Source: Coturnix japonica
Lineage: Eukaryota > Chordata > Aves > Galliformes > Phasianidae
NCBI RefSeq assembly: GCF_001577835.2
Contig: NC_029547.1
Location: 58,140,841 to 58,204,840, forward strand
Direction: 5' to 3'
DNA length: 64,000 bases
Of the stretch, positions 50,332 through 61,065 are shown piece after piece. Position numbers and translations under genes: made by a program. The notes beneath the pieces were generated by a model. That model was not told where the DNA came from. It searched no databases and saw only the letters and a list, made by a program, of their open reading frames with translations. The first letter of the stretch is position 1. Each line of letters starts with the position of its first letter.

Positions 50332-53300
50332 CTTGCCTGACTGTAACTGAACCTGATTCCAGCCCAGTTCCACTGATGAGGGAGGGAGAAGATATCTGAT
50401 TTTCAGCTCACTGTCCCAGCTAAACTACCCTTCTTCATTGGCCCAGGATACCTCCACCACGCAGCACCACAACACAGGACCAGAACCCACCACCATCACT
50501 ACCTGCAACATGCAGGCTCCGTGCTTCTTGCCCAGTTCCAAGTTAGGGGCACAGTGGAGATTTGTGGAGGAATGCAGCTGCTAAAGAGTGACTGGGGAAG
50601 AAGAGAAGAAGCAAACTAAAAGACAACAGTCATTTCAGAGAGTTATGTTATATGTTTTCAGGGTCAGTACTTAAGTAATGGTAAGACTGCACACGACGCT
50701 GTAAATCTGTCCTTGAGCATAAGCATATGGAAAGTATTGCAGGATAAATTAACTTCATAAATCATGGTTTTTCTGTTTTCACTCGGCCTTCTCTTCACTT
50801 GCTGATTAATACTTCACTTCTACCTTATGTTATGGCTCTATGATTTTGCCATACAAAAGGCACAGAAGGAGTGAATCCCAAAGGATGCAAATTCTTCTGC
50901 AAAATAACCTTGAGTCTTCCTGGATATCACCAGGATCACAAAGAAAACTGACAGCTGTGCTCAGAGAAAACGATTGGCCATTCCATAAAAGCAGGAATAT
51001 GCACTGACACTTCTACAGACTGGTACAAGGCTTCTCTGAGGACATGGTGGGTGAGACACTGAGACATTACTTGCACTGTGCTCACATGTGACAGATCACC
51101 ACCAGATGATGAACCCAGCAGTGGGTGGGAAAGTGCTAGCAACCACACTTCTTTCATCTGAGACAAGGTGAAGCTGTGGAGTACATTGCCAAGAGGATGC
51201 CCTCAAGGTCTCCCTTTCCCATTGTATTGCTGCAGTATCTATGCATTTGCTCCTCAATCTTCCTGTCCCTGTTGTCAAGGTGTTTGTCGTTCTTGTGATT
51301 GCAGATGTTTAGGCTCCCTCTGAAGGGCATTTTCCTCATCTGTTTTGACAAGGAGTCTTTATTCTGATTTGTGCTACATTAGGGCTTAGAAAGTCTTTAT
51401 TCTGATTTGTGCTACATTAGGGCTTAGAACTGCGCAAGATCTCTCTTCTAGAGTGGGTCAGAAAGTAGATTTCACTGAGATTTAAATGCTATTCTTATAA
51501 GACAGTCAGAAAATGGCAATCTGTGTTGTTTCTTGTTCTGTTTTTATTTTATTTTGTTTTTACTTAGGCAGTGTCACAGACAGGCTGGCTCAGTTTTGAT
51601 CCTTTGCTCTTTTCTCTGTTTTTGTTTTTCCATTAAAAAAAAGAAAAAAGAAAAATATCACTATGAATAAAATTGTCAGTAAGAAATAACTTCAACCATG
51701 GACACTGGGGGTAAACAGATGTATTTGATATCCTCTCAATCTTTAAATACATGCAAGTGGTGAAGAATATATTTAACTGCCTTGATAAGGCACGGTTTGC
51801 TCGTGGGAAAACAAGAATAAAGAATTTTTTTAAAAAGTAGGGGGAAAAAAAGTTTTTCTGAGGCATCTGAGCTCAGCCCCCTCCCAGTGTGCCCTTTGTC
51901 AGTCGGGCTGATCTCTGGTTTGCGTAGGAGCTGTCCTGTGCTTGAGCTGGGGTCAGCCATGGGGGAATGTTGACTCTACCTTAGTTTAATGAAATCACTT
52001 TATCTTCCTGACCAAGATGAAGGCTCGAGCTTTCTTCTATAAGAAAGAGGAGAGAGAAATGGATGGGAAGTGAGAGAGGAGACAGCATGTGGGATTTTCC
52101 CACTGTGGTCCCAGGAGGTACATATTTCTGTAGCAATGTTAAGTTAAAGGCAGAATCCATCTGAAGACAGGAATAAATTTCTGAGGTTTTCCCCCTTAAG
52201 TGATTCATATTTTCCATGCCAAGAGATGGGGCTGGAATATTTCCCTTTGGAGGTCTGTGGCTATTTGAAGTGGTTTTGTTAGGTTTAAAATAGATATAAG
52301 GCAGAGTGAAAAGGAGGCGGCTTACATTGTTTTCTTTAATATGACAAATAGTGCAGATTCCTTCTACTAACCTATTGCACTGGCTCCTCACCAGTTCTTT
52401 CACATACAGGTTTTCTGTATTGGCTTTCAATACCATACTACTTTGCACTCTTGTGTGTATTTCTGCCTGTTTTGCAGCCTTTTAAACACACTTTTTGATT
52501 GGCATATGGATAATAGTGAGAGGCAGAGAGTGGCTTAAAGAACATGTTTTTTTCTGAATGTTATACATGATTTAGCAGAACTATTCCTTGCTCACCTATT
52601 GCTCCCATCAGGAGGCATTATTTTCACAGTGGTCACTGGATTATCTAGAGTAGAAGAAATAAGCGTCAAATATTTTTCCTTTTGTTACTCTGGGATTTCA
52701 TTTAGTTTACTGAACAGCCACCAAAGCCTCAAACAGCAGCCTTGCAAAGGGAAACGTGTTGGGTAAAATTATTATTTTTCCTTTGATTTTAAGCATCTAA
52801 GGTTTAAAATCTTTTTTTTTTTTTCCAAATGTGGTTTCCTTTTTCCTTTTTTTCACCTGAGAGGTCTGAGCTTCCTATTTAAAACAAATACAAGACTGCA
52901 ACTTAATGTGGAAAGCTTTGTCGCTGCTGCTGCCATGGACACATTCAGCTTTTCACCATGAAGCTTGTTGATGTGAAACCTCTCTCCTACAACTCAAGAT
53001 GTACATTTTTAGCATCCTTCTTCCTTTGCATTAGGCTTTAGAAACACTCTAGATACAAACTCCATGGTCCCACTGATACACTTGTCTAAGTTTCTTTTAC
53101 ATATACCTGTGACTGATCTCTTAAACTAGATGGCAGATTGTTCTTCAGTCCTAAAGCAGCAAATTTTTAATGTGTCATTTTTAACTATTGGACTTCATTT
53201 TTCTTCAGCTGAGCACAGTATAATTCTGTGTTTCTTCTTTTTATGCCTAAAAGGAGTGTGGTGCTCAGGAAGCAAAGGTTGATAAAGGCTGTTAGACTTT

Positions 53301-54770
53301 AACATGGGAGTAAAGGATATGTTTTGCTGCTGGAGATGTTTAAGAAATTAAAAAAAAAATAATTATAAAAAAAAAAAGGAATTAGTAATTATCTCAAACT
53401 TTCATTTTCTATACATTTTACAAAAGAAGAGTCTTCTATAAACATTATTATGAGAACAAGAGGAAAGAGCCGTGTTTTGCGTTCTTTCTTCACTTAAGTG
53501 GTGAACAGTTGAAAATACAAAAGCAAAAGCTAAGCAATACAGAAAACTAAAAGGCTTTTAATTATATTTTTAGCAGTTTATTTCTTAGTCTGTTGTTGTT
53601 GCTCTCTGTTTACTTCCAGAGTACAAAGAACATTCGGGTGAATAGAAGTCGTTGAATATTTAAGCTACCACTTTCTACAAAAAACCTAAAATCTCATAAC
53701 AAACATGTCTGAGATTTCTAGGAATCTTTCATCAAAACCCCAGATAATTCACAAGACTTAAGAAAAAAATACAAATCAGCACAGCATTAAAAATATATAT
53801 ATTCTTAGGCTTATGGAAAGGAAAATAGGCTAATCTTTTTTAAAAAAGTTACAAAATGCTGAAAAAGTTTTTGCACCCTCGGTTGACATAAGGGCTTCAA
53901 TCTGTTGAAATAATGAGAGTTTTTTTCTTTGTAGTTTTGTATAGTTAACAAGCTTCTTTTTTCGTCTTCTTCTTGTGTTGTGTGCACATTCTTGTTGGCA
54001 CTGGAATATTTCCTTGTCTCCTTTAAGGGAGTAGAAAAAAAGAAGTCAAAATTCATTGTTATGTCACTTTGTCCAGATGATGAATGGACCTTTAAATGTA
54101 TGACAGTCCAAAGAATGTGGCATACTTTTTGAAGACAAAAGGAGGAGGAGGTCAGGGTTAATTTAAACACAGAATTTTAGCTTCTGACCACATTTGATCT
54201 TATCTTGAGAGAAATGATTTAATGGATTATTGTTTGGAAATGGAAAGATCTGGAAAAACCTTTAAAGTTATCTAACACAGAACTGAATTTCCAGCATATT
54301 TCTGAATATCTGTCCTGAAAATAATGAAGCAGCTGCAATTTTAGTCCCTGAACTTCACAGAGTAAAGAAATATTTGCATAGGTCTTTGCCCCTAAATATT
54401 GGAAATTACCTGAGAAATCAGTTTAGCATGTACTATCCCCTTACTCAAGGTTCAAGAAGGGGATATTTTCCTGTAAATATAGCAAAACAAACATTGAATT
54501 TAAAGTAGGTCATCACTGGGAATTTTTGTTGCACACTGACTGTGTTAGAGCACCAAATGAATTTGCTTCCTGTACATACTTTCCTTCTTCTTCGGTACCC
54601 ATGGCACCAGTTTTCATTCTTTTGTGGATATTAATCACCCAGTGATGCTCAGATATTTTTCAGACCTTGGATGTGCATTGAAGTTTGGTACGCAGTTATC
54701 ATGACAATAAAATTTATATAAAAACAACTTTTCTCTAAGTGATGCTGAACTGCCTAACTCCTTCGTATCC
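50332..54770. other. AT-rich stretch, no gene recognised
   Basis: No exon chain, RNA gene or transposon recognised. A perfect 38-bp tandem duplication lies at 51354-51429 and poly(A)-rich runs near 51634-51655 and 53346-53380. The 155-codon minus frame at 51981-52448 shows no recognisable domain. Confidence 0.4.
51354..51429 (+). repeat. Perfect 38-bp tandem duplication (2 copies)
   Basis: Two identical 38-bp units, each starting 'agtctttattctgattt' and ending 'agggcttagaa', lie directly head to tail at 51354-51391 and 51392-51429. No base differs, which indicates a very recent event or an assembly artefact. Confidence 0.95.
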
Positions 54771-54771
54771 C

Positions 54772-55316
54772 CCTGTACTCAGCTCTGGTATGGCTGCATC
54801 TTGAGTACTGTGTTCAGTTTTGGGCTCCTCGCTACAGGAAAGATGTTGAAGTCCTGGAATATGTCCAGAGAAGGGCAATGAAACTGGTGAGGGGTCTGGA
54901 GCACAAGTCTTATGAGGAGAGGCTCAGGGAGCTGGGATTGTTTAGCCTGGAGAAGAGGAGGCTCAGGGGAGACCTCATTGCACTCTACAACTTCCTGAAG
55001 GGAGGTTGTGATGAGGAGGGTCTTGGTCTCTTCTCCCAGGAAACAGACAGGACTCGAGGAAATGGCCACAAGTTCTATCAGAAGGGGTTTAGATTGGACA
55101 CGAGAAGGAACTTTTTTTCTCAGAGAGTGGTCAGGCAATGGAATGGCTGCCCAGGGAGGTGGTGGAGGCGCCATCCCTGGCAGTGTTCAAAAGGTGTATG
55201 GATGAGGAGCTATGAGATCTGGTTTAGCAGTTTGCTGTAGCAATGGTAATGGGAGGACGGTTGGACTAAATGATCTTGTAGGTCCCTTCCAACCTTGTGA
55301 TTCTATGATTCTCTCT
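54772..55316 (+). mobile_element. CR1 LINE, ORF2 C-terminus plus 3' UTR
   Basis: It starts in the '[16 protein letters not shown]' region and runs to 'tgattctatgattct'. The frame at 54878-55240 reads [37 protein letters not shown] and [11 protein letters not shown], the usual CR1 C-terminal blocks; the end of the ORF is out of frame. Inactive, 5'-truncated. Confidence 0.96.
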
Positions 55317-56667
55317 GCTAAACACTGAAGAACTCTGGTCTTTGCTAGTCTAGCAGCATTAGTCACCGCCAAACTCCATTAAAATTGTGAGGTTTTCTGA
55401 TTCCCACTCAGTACAGGGAGTGCTAAGTCACCAACCAGTTATACATCAGCCCTCTGTGTCTCCTTTAAAGCATGATGTCATAGAAGTGAATAGTATATCC
55501 AGTATTCTTGGAGGAAAGGAAGCTTTTATGTGCATGGAAATGCACACATGTACCTGTTTCCCCACATATGACATACAGAGCAGGTTTTACAGGGGCCATA
55601 CATTTCTGCCCCAGCTGTCAGCCAGGTATTAAAATGTAAGGCACAGAAGTAATGGGAAGCACAGCATGGATAAAGATGCATCTCACCCATGACTACTGGG
55701 CTTGACTACTTCCTGCTCTACCTGTGTTTTGGAGCTAGTATGTTTGTAGGCCCAAATTGGTGAGATGAGGGCATCCTTGTTTTACAGACATAACCAAAAG
55801 AGGTTATAACAGGCTGATATTTAGGGACACTGCAGCATGCCATGTAGGGACAAGTCTGCAGGACTGCAGAAGTGCTGCATCCCAAAAGGCCCAGTGTTGT
55901 TTTTCACCTCTCAAGTTATTCATCCACCACACCTCTTCCATCACCAACAGCCTATGCCCTCTTATGGATAGGAGAAGGAGGAGGGAGATCCTCTCCTGGT
56001 TTCATCTAGTTGAAACTTGTTACTCTCTTAAATCCAAGAAGGTGTGAAAATACAGGGCAAGCATGACCCAGAGAGTCACTGGAGACTCTAGTGATGTTGC
56101 TGGTCATTTTATTAATAGCTGTGTCAAAAGCAAAGCTTGTAAGTCACTTGCTTGATTATGCTGAAACACAACCTAGATCCAGCAACTGCTTATGGCCATT
56201 GCAAACCTAATAGCACTGCATGAGCAATTAAGCATCTACCCATTGGCAGAACCACTGTTAGACCTTTGACTGAAAATGTGAGATAAAACAACACTGTTGT
56301 TTGATTCATCATTCTCTTTTTTCTTCTGAATGTGACATTTCCACTCTGCACAGTCTTACTTCTAATCTTCTGTATGAACCTATGCGCCTGCCCCATGTCA
56401 AAGTGTATCTGCTGTCATCCTAAGCAAATAGTTTCCCTGGTATGTTTTCCATTTGCATAGATTACTGCTAAATCTGGGAATCTCTCTGCAGCTTAGCCCC
56501 ACAGATCTGCCATTTTTAAATATGGTGGCAAAATGACAAATTGCACATGTCAATATGAGGGGGTTTAGCAAGTTGTCCTTTCTTATTCAGTAAGTTCTGC
56601 TACTCAAATTAAGTGATAACATGAAATCAGTTTTCATCACTATGATTGTACTCTTAAATTTGAGCAG
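55317..56667. other. Unannotated stretch
   Basis: No gene or transposon recognised. Confidence 0.4.
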
Positions 56668-56668
56668 A

Positions 56669-56845
56669 AATTCATAGAATCATAGAATTACCCAGGTTGG
56701 AAAAGACCTCGAAGATCATCAAGTCCAACCACAGCCTAGCCATAGTACCCTAACTCTAACAACCCTCTGCTAAATCATATCCCAGAGCACCACATCCAAA
56801 CAGCTCTTAAACACATCCAGGGATGATGACTCAGCAAACTCAGGG
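56669..56845 (-). mobile_element. CR1 LINE 3' end, reversed
   Basis: Antisense tail 'attcatagaatcatagaatt', then 'caggttggaaaagacctcgaagatcatcaagtccaacc' and 'cacatccagggatgatgactc'. It lies 0.7 kb upstream of the PHF7-like gene and is the last transposon before the GC-rich island. Confidence 0.95.
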
Positions 56846-57300
56846 AAGTCAAAATTAAGACACTGAAGGAAAGAAAGTGGTTTTCAGTTGAATTTCTTAA
56901 TAGTTTTAATTAAGTCTGTTCCCTGTTCCTGAAGTGTTCAGCAATAATTTTATTTTTTTTTCAACTCTGTGTCCTTCCTTATTCAATTGTCAGTGCTCAG
57001 ATTAAATACATTTAACATCCTTTTCCATCAGCCTTCCAGTAAGACAAAACCAGAACTATGCTTATTGATATTTTGAAAGTGTCAAGTCAGAGCAATGTTC
57101 TAAGAAGTTTCTTAGCACTACAAATAAAGGGAAAACTGTCCTTTATGAGTTTCTTACATTTAGATCATTATGTATGAAATAAGCAAAGTTAACAAATCTC
57201 TTTCAGCTTCTACTCTAATTAGAGTTTTAAACATTTTTTTTCCACAGTTCTAATTTATTTTTTTTCATTAGTCTTATTTTCTCAAATCTTGACTCTCAGT
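56846..57300. other. AT-rich flank of the gene island
   Basis: No feature recognised. Base composition changes sharply near 57300, from AT-rich to GC-rich. Confidence 0.4.
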
Positions 57301-57530
57301 CAGCACCGAGCCCCTCACTCCACACTACCCACAGGAGCCACCGCCCTCCTGCGTGTGTGCCGCGCCCTCAGCCCCATGAGGTGGTAACCGTGATGTCACA
57401 GTGGTGGCAGGGAGCGGCCATTGTGACACGCGGGGCTGGGAGCAGAGCTAAGGCTACTGGGCTGGGGCTGTGCTCAGTGCGGCTTGGTGAGGTGTGGAGA
57501 GAGCACTGATTCTCTTGTTTCTCACTGTCA
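57301..57530 (+). promoter_or_regulatory. Putative promoter/5' UTR of the PHF7-like gene
   Basis: This 230-bp stretch is the GC-rich, CpG-containing edge of the gene island and lies directly upstream of the chosen ATG at 57531. No TATA box is evident. A CRE-like octamer TGATGTCA lies at 57391-57398, one base from the consensus; CRE sites are common in promoters of spermatid genes, which would suit a PHF7 relative. The transcription start and any upstream noncoding exon cannot be placed. Confidence 0.4.
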
Positions 57531-60199
57531 ATGCCAAACATGTCCAAAGGGAATAAGAAGGCCCCCAACTCTGGGGATCCAGGTGAGAGCACCATATCCC
57601 TGTGCATGGCTTCCCACTGCTGGGCTGCTGGGGGTCTGCCTGAGACTGGGAGGGGGGGAAGGGGCGAGCAGGGGCTTCCCAGTGCCACGGGCAGGCAGGG
57701 CCCCTCTGCTTGGGCCCAGCCAAGCTGTGGCTGCCCGCTGGGACCACTGGGCTTGCAATGCCCCCTTCCCCTCCAGCCCTGCCCCTCAGCAGGGACACCA
57801 AGCCCTGCCAGGTGCTCACCACTGCTCACGGTTGCTCTCTCCTTCCTCTGCAGTGTGCATGCTGTGCCGCCAGGCACAGGTCAACCCGGATATCTGCGGG
57901 CAGACATTTGTCAATGGTGGGCTCTGTGCCCACCACTTCTGCTTGGTGAGTTTCCTCAAGAGCTAGGGCTCCTGCCAGGGATGCTCCTTTCCTTTCTGGC
58001 CTCATGAGATCCCCCTTTTTTCTCTCCCATAGTTCTTTGCCAACAACCTTTTGGAAAGGAGACGCCCAGTGGGGGGAATTTCTGGCTTCCCCCTTGATGC
58101 CGTCCAGCGCACAATCCAGCAGGCTGACAAGAAGGTGAGGACCTGAACACAGTGGGGAGCTTGGTGCTGGCAGAGGCCCACACTGGCTTCCCCTGGACAC
58201 AAAGAAAGCGACTGCAGCCCTTCTAGCTGGCTCCAGGACAAATGCCCACTGGAGCAGACAAGCCTCTGTGGTGGGACTCTGCACCCTGGCTGGAGAAGTG
58301 GGGCCAGCCGTGGAGGCCCTGGGCCCACCGCTGATGGGGGCTGCTCTGCTCTTTTCAGCGCTGCTTTGTCTGTGGTGAAGGGGAGCTTCCATCAGCTGTG
58401 CGGAGGCAGGCTGTAAGCGCAGCTTCCATCTGCCCTGCGCCGAGGACGGAGAATGCATCACCCAGTACTTTGGGGAGCACAGGTAAGAGGCTGTCAGCAG
58501 CAGCCAAGCTGCTGTCCCTCCCTGTTCCTCCCAGGAAGGAACCCGCCGCAACAGCTCTCAGCATCCTGTCAGAGACAGAGCCCAGGCCTGGCTCTCCTTC
58601 CTGGTTCTCTGTCCTCCTCACAGCACTTCTCACCGTGCCCATCCCTTCTCTCCTCCTGCCCAGGTCCTTCTGCTGGGAGCACTGCCCTCAGCAGGCAGAC
58701 GAGGCAGCTCCATCACAGAACACAGTCTGTGTCATCTGCCTGGAGCCTGTGGGAGAGAGAACATCCTACCACACCATGGTGTGCCCAGTGTGCAAACAGG
58801 CCTGGTTCCACCGGGGCTGCATCAGGGTAAGAGCCCTACCCTTGCCCTGTGAGCACGGCCAGTGCTCAGCAGCACCCAGCCCTGCTCACGCTCACGCTGC
58901 TTGTGCTTCTCCTGCAGAAACAGGCCATGCACGCTGGCACCATGCTCTTCTTCTGCCCCGTCTGCAGAGCAAAAGCGCGATTCCGTTCCAAAATGGCCAT
59001 GCTGGGGATCCAAATCCCAGTCAGGTTGGTGTCCTTCTGCCCAGCTCTGCAGACACTCGGGCACAGAAGCTGTGCCAGACCCGGCAGGCCCAGTCCCTTG
59101 CCATCCTGCGAGCATTGGTCTCAGCTTCAGGGAGAAGCTGGGAATGAGCTCAAGGTGGATGCCCTGGATCTGCCTTACACCTGGGGCACTGGGGACTCAT
59201 CAGATTCCCTCTCTTCTCTGGCAGACGGCCATCTTGGTGGGATGACGAGGCATACCAGTCGCTGCGAGAAAGGTACAGGCACTGCGATGCCCGCATGTGC
59301 CTCTACCTCGGAGGCAGGGAGAGGGCACAGGAAGCAGGGTGAGTGACCTCCGCAGTCCTCTGGGGCTCTGCATGGGATCTCAGCCTCATCACAGGCCGGT
59401 GGAGCAAGGACTGAACACTAGAGCTGCGCCGGCTGCTCCCTGCCTCAGTTCGCTTTATCCTCACAGCCGCAACCTGTTTGCTTCCCCAGGCCCTGGGAGC
59501 TGTTTCTCTGCAGGTCCTGTGGATCAGAAGGCACACACCGCTACTGCACCTTCTGGGCCACTGGTGGACACAGCTGGGAGTGCAACACCTGCACTGGTGT
59601 GGGCACCGGTAAGAGGCAAAGAGCTGCGTGCCGCGGGGCCGGGGCCAGGCAAGGCCTGGCAGTGGGTGCTCAGGGTGGCCCTGCCACAGTCTCTGTCCCA
59701 TGGTGGATGGCAGCCTGTCCTGCCCTGGGGCTGCAGGTTCATCCTGCTGAGCTTCCCGTCTCTCCTTACAGCCTCCAGCACCAACTCTGAGCTAGCCAGC
59801 TCCAGCACTTCCAGACGGGAGGTACCAGTGCCTTCCCGCATAGTTACAGGACCTGAAAATGTCAGCTCTGGTCCTGCTAGACAGGCAGCATCCAGCCCAT
59901 CCTCTCAGCAGCGCCAAGGACGTGGTGGGAGGAGACGGGCACCAGCTGCAGGTGCCCAGACCTGTTCCCAGAGCCCCACCAGACGGAGGACAGCACGGTC
60001 CTCCAGAAGCACCCCGGCAGCTGCACCCAGAAGGCATCCCAGGCAGCGGGGGACCGGCCGCACAAGGAGCCGCTCCCCATTGCAAGGCCGGGCCTCAGGC
60101 TCCCAGAGTCAGCCCCAAAGACGTCGTGGCAGGAGCCGTACAACAGCCCGAGGTGCTCAGAGCAGGTCCCGCTCCTCTCAGCACCAAAGACAGCGGTGA
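57531..60199 (+). CDS. PHF7-like: PHF7-like PHD/RING finger protein with RS-rich tail, 9 coding exons, one frameshift
   Basis: Exons I place by GT-AG borders and phase: 57531-57582, 57854-57945, 58033-58134, 58359-58482, 58664-58826, 58918-59024, 59225-59338, 59490-59608, 59772-60199. Start: ATG at 57531 (MPNMSKGNKK), with a second in-frame ATG three codons later. Ignoring the exon 4 shift, the product is 433 residues. Residues 19-131 form an extended PHD: CMLC, AHHFC, RCFVCGE, GCKRSFHLPC and SFCWEHC. Residues 146-194 are RING-like (CVIC, CPVC, FHRGC, CPVC). MLGIQIPVRRPSWWD and YRHCDARMCLY are family linkers. Residues 259-286 are a PHD-like C..C, H..C, WEC..C module. The rest is RS-rich. Mammalian PHF7 is a testis histone-ubiquitin ligase; no HECT domain is present, which argues against G2E3. 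In exon 4 the G run after CGE is one base short for the family frame, so the gene is either broken here or misassembled. All introns are retained, so it is not a retrocopy. Confidence 0.85.
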
Positions 60200-60540
60200 G
60201 AAACGGAGCCTACGAAGGAGCCCCGAGGTGGCTCGGAGCAGGTCCCGCCTCTCAGCCCCATACAAAGACAGCGGTGGAGCGGAGCCGACGAGAGCTCCGA
60301 GGTGCTCGGGCAGGTCCCGCTCCTCTCCAGCCCCAAAGACAGCGTGAGACGGAGCCGTACACAAGAGCCCGAGGCTGCTCAGGAGCAGCTGTCCCGTCCT
60401 CTCAGCACCAAAGACAGCGTGGACGGAGCCGTACAAGAGCCCGAGGTGCTCAGAGCAGGTCCCGCTCCTCTCAGCACCAAAGACAGCGTGGACGGAGCCG
60501 TACGAGAGCCCGAGGTGCTCAGAGCAGCTCCCGCACCTCG
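60110..60540 (+). repeat. 69-bp coding minisatellite (six units) of the RS tail
   Basis: Units: 60110-60178, 60179-60252, 60253-60326, 60327-60402, 60403-60471, 60472-60540. The canonical unit is 69 bp (23 codons) and encodes a QHQRQRGRSR type start, then TRARGAQSRSRSS. Units 1, 5 and 6 have the canonical length; units 5 and 6 are nearly identical. Units 2-4 are 74-76 bp and carry small indels that move the frame. In unit 2 the main frame reaches TGA at 60197-60199. Another frame is open from 60196 to 60780 through units 5-6 and further RS-rich sequence. Confidence 0.92.
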
Positions 60541-60780
60541 GCCACACCGGCACCATCGAGGTCCTCAAGGGCTTCCCCGCTGCCAGCACGCAGGCGACAA
60601 TCCAGGCAGCGAGGGCGGGCCCACACTCGAAGCCGATCCCCAGTGGGGCGTCGCGCTTCAGATTCCCGCAGCCGGCCCCGAGGAGGCCGAGGGAGCCGGT
60701 CCAGGCAGCGGGGACCAGCCCGGGCACGGAGCCGCTCCCGGGCAAACCACCAGAGTATATGTCCCCACAGACCATCCTGA
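60200..60780 (+). other. Out-of-frame RS-rich coding remnant downstream of the first stop
   Basis: After the stop at 60199 the sequence keeps RS-domain coding character in a shifted frame: RGRSRTRARGAQSRSRSS twice, then RQRGRAHTRSRSPVGRR and RQRGPARARSRSRANH, ending at a stop at 60778-60780. The block around 60595-60750 repeats the 'RQRG..RTRSRSP' theme at 60041-60109, so the tail has also grown by a larger duplication. This could be extended coding sequence in an allele without the unit 2-4 indels, or 3' UTR now. Confidence 0.6.
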
Positions 60781-60886
60781 AGGCAGCACAGTAGCAGCCG
60801 TGTCCCAACCACACTTGATGGCTGCGGTCTCAAGCGGCAAATAAACCTTGGAGAGAGACCACACAGACCAGCTTCACTCTTCAGCA
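60713..60886 (+). repeat. Terminal-exon module 1 (RS coding, stop, poly(A) signal)
   Basis: Starts at 'gaccagcccgggca', encodes PARARSRSRANH, then 'gtccccacag', 'agcagccgtgtcccaacc' and AATAAA at 60840-60845. It is followed by 'accttggagagagacc' and a T-rich end. Period to the next module is 174 bp. Confidence 0.88.
60840..60845 (+). terminator. Poly(A) signal AATAAA, module 1
   Basis: Canonical hexamer about 640 bases after the first stop of the main frame and 60 bases after the stop of the shifted RS frame. A U-rich/GU-rich downstream element is not obvious. Confidence 0.5.
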
Positions 60887-61065
60887 GACCAGCCCGGGCA
60901 CAAAGCCACTCCCGGGCAAACCACCGGAGAAGACATCCCCACAGCCAGTCCCAGAGACGGCGCAGAAGCAGCCGCGTCCCATCCTCCCGTGATGGTTGTG
61001 CTTCCAAGCGGCGAAGAAAATAAACCTTGAAGAGAGTCCACGTATGTTAACTTCATCCTTCTGTG
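60887..61065 (+). repeat. Terminal-exon module 2
   Basis: Starts with the same 'gaccagcccgggca'. In its own frame it encodes PARAQSHSRANHRRRHPHSQ, then RRRRSSRVPSSRDG and a KRRRK end at a TAA at 61021-61023 that overlaps AATAAA. This looks like the best-preserved ancestral C-terminus of the protein family. Period to the next module is 179 bp. Confidence 0.88.
61019..61024 (+). terminator. Poly(A) signal AATAAA, module 2
   Basis: Canonical hexamer at the same relative position as in module 1; the TAA stop of this module lies inside it. Confidence 0.5.

Noticed and set aside
51981-52448. 155-codon minus-strand frame
   Set aside because: No recognisable motif, AT-rich context, no splice or promoter support; length is within chance for 64 kb in six frames.
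57368-57877. 169-codon minus-strand frame over the start of the PHF7-like gene
   Set aside because: High GC leaves few stops. It crosses exon/intron borders of the real gene and shows no domain.
58398-59147. 249-codon plus-strand frame as a separate gene
   Set aside because: It is exons 4-6 of the PHF7-like gene read through introns; only the exon parts have family motifs.
57531-60199. G2E3 as the identity of the gene
   Set aside because: G2E3 shares the PHD/RING arrangement but continues into a HECT domain; here an RS-rich tail and stop follow the last PHD-like module.
60110-60540. CRISPR-like array of ~69-bp units
   Set aside because: Units are contiguous with no spacers, encode RS repeats in frame and lie in a eukaryotic gene.
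60095-60814. 239-codon minus-strand frame
   Set aside because: Antisense shadow of the RS-coding minisatellite; its apparent internal repeats come from the 69-bp unit.
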